Positions 13,773 to 15,264 of a stretch of DNA of 15,264 nucleotides are shown one piece after another. The DNA is from DATARH01 sp050246595 (GTDB lineage: Bacteria; Pseudomonadota; Alphaproteobacteria; ATCC43930; CGMCC-115725). Made by a program: the position numbers and the translations under genes. Where the stretch lies: assembly GCA_050246595.1 (NCBI GenBank), contig JBFWVT010000102.1, positions 1-15,264 on the forward strand, in the 5' to 3' direction. The notes beneath the pieces were generated by a model. It was not told the origin of the DNA and did not search any database. It saw nothing but the letters and a program-made list of their open reading frames with translations. Numbering within the stretch: the first letter of the stretch is position 1; every line of letters begins with the position of its first letter.

Positions 13773-15083
13773 ATGAACCGCAAGGACAGCGAGGATCTCG
13801 TCCGGGTCGGGCCGGACACCGCCATGGGCGAATTGATGCGGCAGTACTGGGTTCCGGCGGCGATGTCGTCGGAACTGAAGACCGACGGCGACCCGATGCG
13901 CCTCGTGCTGCTCGGCGAGAAGCTGATCGCGTTTCGCGACAGCTCCGGGCGGGTCGGGATCATGGACCACAAATGCCCGCATCGCTGCGCCTCGCTGTTT
14001 CTCGGGCGCAACGAGGAGAACGGCATACGCTGCGTTTATCACGGCTGGAAGTTCGATGCGGACGGCAACTGCGTCGATACGCCGAACCTCGCCGGCAGTC
14101 CCGATTTCAAGAACCGGATCAAGGCCAAGGCCTACAAGGTGGCGGAGCGCAACGGACTCGTCTGGGTCTATATGGGCAAGCGCGCCGAGGCGCCGCCGCT
14201 GCCGCAGATCGAGGCGACCCTGCTGCCGGAAAGCGAGGTGACGATCTCCTTCGTGCAGCGCGAGTGCAACTGGCTGCAGGCTCTTGAGGGCGATATCGAC
14301 ACCTCGCATTTCGGCTTTCTGCACGCCGGCGGCATCGACCCGGAGATCGTGCCGGAGAGCAGCCTGTTCCGCTTTACGGTGACAAACCGCGCTCCGGAGT
14401 ACCACGTCGCCGATACCGACGCCGGCACGGTGTACGCGGCCTATCGCGAGGCCGAGCCGGGCCGCACCTACTGGCGCTTCGCCAATTTCATACTGCCGTT
14501 CTGGACGCAGACGCCGCAGGGCAAGTTTACCGAGCACCTGCACAACCGCGCCTGGGTCCCGATGGACGACAATCACACGATGTTTGTCAGCCTGGTGTGG
14601 CGGCGGCACCCGCCCTCGATCGGTCCGGACAGGCACGGCCGCACGATGCCCGGCTTTCAGCGCGCTTTCGACTACCTGCCGAACACGACCGATTGGTACG
14701 GCCGTTGGCGGCTGCGCGGCCGGCCCGAGAACGACTGGCTGATCGACCGCGACGCGCAGCGGCATGGCGGCAACTATACCGGGATCGAGGGCATCCACGC
14801 ACAGGATCAGGCGGTGACCGAAAGTATGGGACCGATCACCGACCACCTGTTCGAGCATCTGGCGCCCTCCGACCGGATGATCATGGCGACCCGCCGCCGG
14901 CTGCTGGGCGTGGCGCGGGAATTGGCCGAGCACGGCACGGTGCCGCCCGGGGTGGACGAGCCGGAAATCATGTACCCCGTGAGGAGCGGCGACTTTATCA
15001 CCGAGGCGCAGCTCGGTTGGCGTGACGCTTACGACCGCGAGATGCGCGCCGCCGTGCGTCCGCTAAAGCTGGCGGCGGAGTAA
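13773..15083 (+). CDS. Rieske non-heme iron oxygenase, alpha subunit
   Basis: 436-residue terminal oxygenase of an aromatic-ring or related dioxygenase/demethylase, closest in pattern to the phthalate 4,5-dioxygenase type. The N-terminal Rieske domain binds a [2Fe-2S] cluster through C68-x-H70 (CPHRCASL) and C87-x2-H90 (CVYHGWKF). The mononuclear iron site is EGDIDTSHFGFLH, with H179 and H184 as ligands and D176 in the position of the bridging aspartate. The C-terminal catalytic domain includes QDQAVTESMGPITDHLFEHL, a common feature of this subgroup. AAAGG lies about eight bases before ATG 13773. No reductase, ferredoxin or beta subunit is adjacent, so electrons must come from elsewhere. Substrate cannot be named from sequence. 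It diverges from the monooxygenase operon. Confidence 0.95.
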   Translation: MNRKDSEDLVRVGPDTAMGELMRQYWVPAAMSSELKTDGDPMRLVLLGEKLIAFRDSSGRVGIMDHKCPHRCASLFLGRNEENGIRCVYHGWKFDADGNCVDTPNLAGSPDFKNRIKAKAYKVAERNGLVWVYMGKRAEAPPLPQIEATLLPESEVTISFVQRECNWLQALEGDIDTSHFGFLHAGGIDPEIVPESSLFRFTVTNRAPEYHVADTDAGTVYAAYREAEPGRTYWRFANFILPFWTQTPQGKFTEHLHNRAWVPMDDNHTMFVSLVWRRHPPSIGPDRHGRTMPGFQRAFDYLPNTTDWYGRWRLRGRPENDWLIDRDAQRHGGNYTGIEGIHAQDQAVTESMGPITDHLFEHLAPSDRMIMATRRRLLGVARELAEHGTVPPGVDEPEIMYPVRSGDFITEAQLGWRDAYDREMRAAVRPLKLAAE

Positions 15084-15207
15084 CGAACCGGGCGCTCAAG
15101 ACCCTTATCCGGCGAATCTGGGACCGGTTTGCCGGCGATGGGGCGGTCGGACATCCGGTTTCAGTGCTTTGCACCCCTCGTTCAGGACGCTGGCGGCCGC
15201 TCTCTAA

Positions 15208-15231
15208 CCCTCCCCCGCGAGCGGGGGAGGG
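15208..15231. repeat. GC-rich palindromic intergenic repeat
   Basis: CCCTCCCCCGC (15208-15218) and GCGGGGGAGGG (15221-15231) are perfect inverted complements around two bases. It is followed by CAGGGTGGGGGTG. This exact style of element (CCCTCCCCCGC...GCGGGGGAGGG then AGGGTGGGGG) is scattered in intergenic regions of many GC-rich proteobacteria. It could also terminate transcription of the Rieske gene, but no T-tract is present. The rest of 15084-15264 has no gene I can see. Confidence 0.65.
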
Positions 15232-15264
15232 CAGGGTGGGGGTGCGACTGCAGAAAAGGCAGAC

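Noticed and set aside
13698..14933. 411-codon minus-strand ORF
   Set aside because: Opposite the Rieske oxygenase, which has all its metal ligands; no recognisable domains in the antisense product.

Overview
This window most likely comes from a GC-rich alphaproteobacterial chromosome. The pointers are a dnaK-dnaJ pair, an alphaproteobacterial-type conserved membrane protein (TIGR02186 / Alph_Pro_TM) translationally coupled to a TauE/SafE permease, adjacent murJ and trpS, and strong GC bias at third codon positions that leaves long antisense ORFs. I cannot place the order with confidence.

Left end (1-1260) is decayed DNA. An IS630-family element enters from the left edge on the minus strand and appears to end at a TA dinucleotide (194-195). 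It cuts off the 5' part of a gene whose 3' remnant resembles the C-termini of very large phage/plasmid-borne proteins. Next come a small His/Gly-rich reading frame whose start and tail lie in different frames, and a DUF1848 pseudogene that keeps both ends but has lost its middle.

Housekeeping block (1258-10409): dnaK and dnaJ run rightward (protein folding under heat stress), with a candidate promoter and a structured leader ahead of dnaK. Facing them on the minus strand is a three-gene unit (TauE/SafE permease, TIGR02186 membrane protein, universal stress protein). Behind it lie trpS (tryptophanyl-tRNA synthetase), murJ (lipid II flippase) and pyrF (OMP decarboxylase), all on the minus strand.

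Accessory block (10410-15264): a gene-poor stretch holds a truncated start of a Cj0069-like gene. A compact minus-strand operon follows, encoding an FMN-dependent luciferase-like monooxygenase and two carboxymuconolactone-decarboxylase/AhpD-fold proteins. These three match families known to travel together (TIGR04027, TIGR04029, TIGR04030). The monooxygenase is preceded by a 29-codon leader ORF with a strong Shine-Dalgarno, whose stop overlaps a candidate GTG start of the monooxygenase. Divergent from it, past a likely IS1380-type transposase remnant, is a stand-alone Rieske oxygenase alpha subunit. The window closes with a GC-rich palindromic intergenic repeat. I see no tRNA, rRNA or CRISPR array. 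The most interesting part is the oxygenase/AhpD operon with its leader ORF, next to a solitary Rieske oxygenase.
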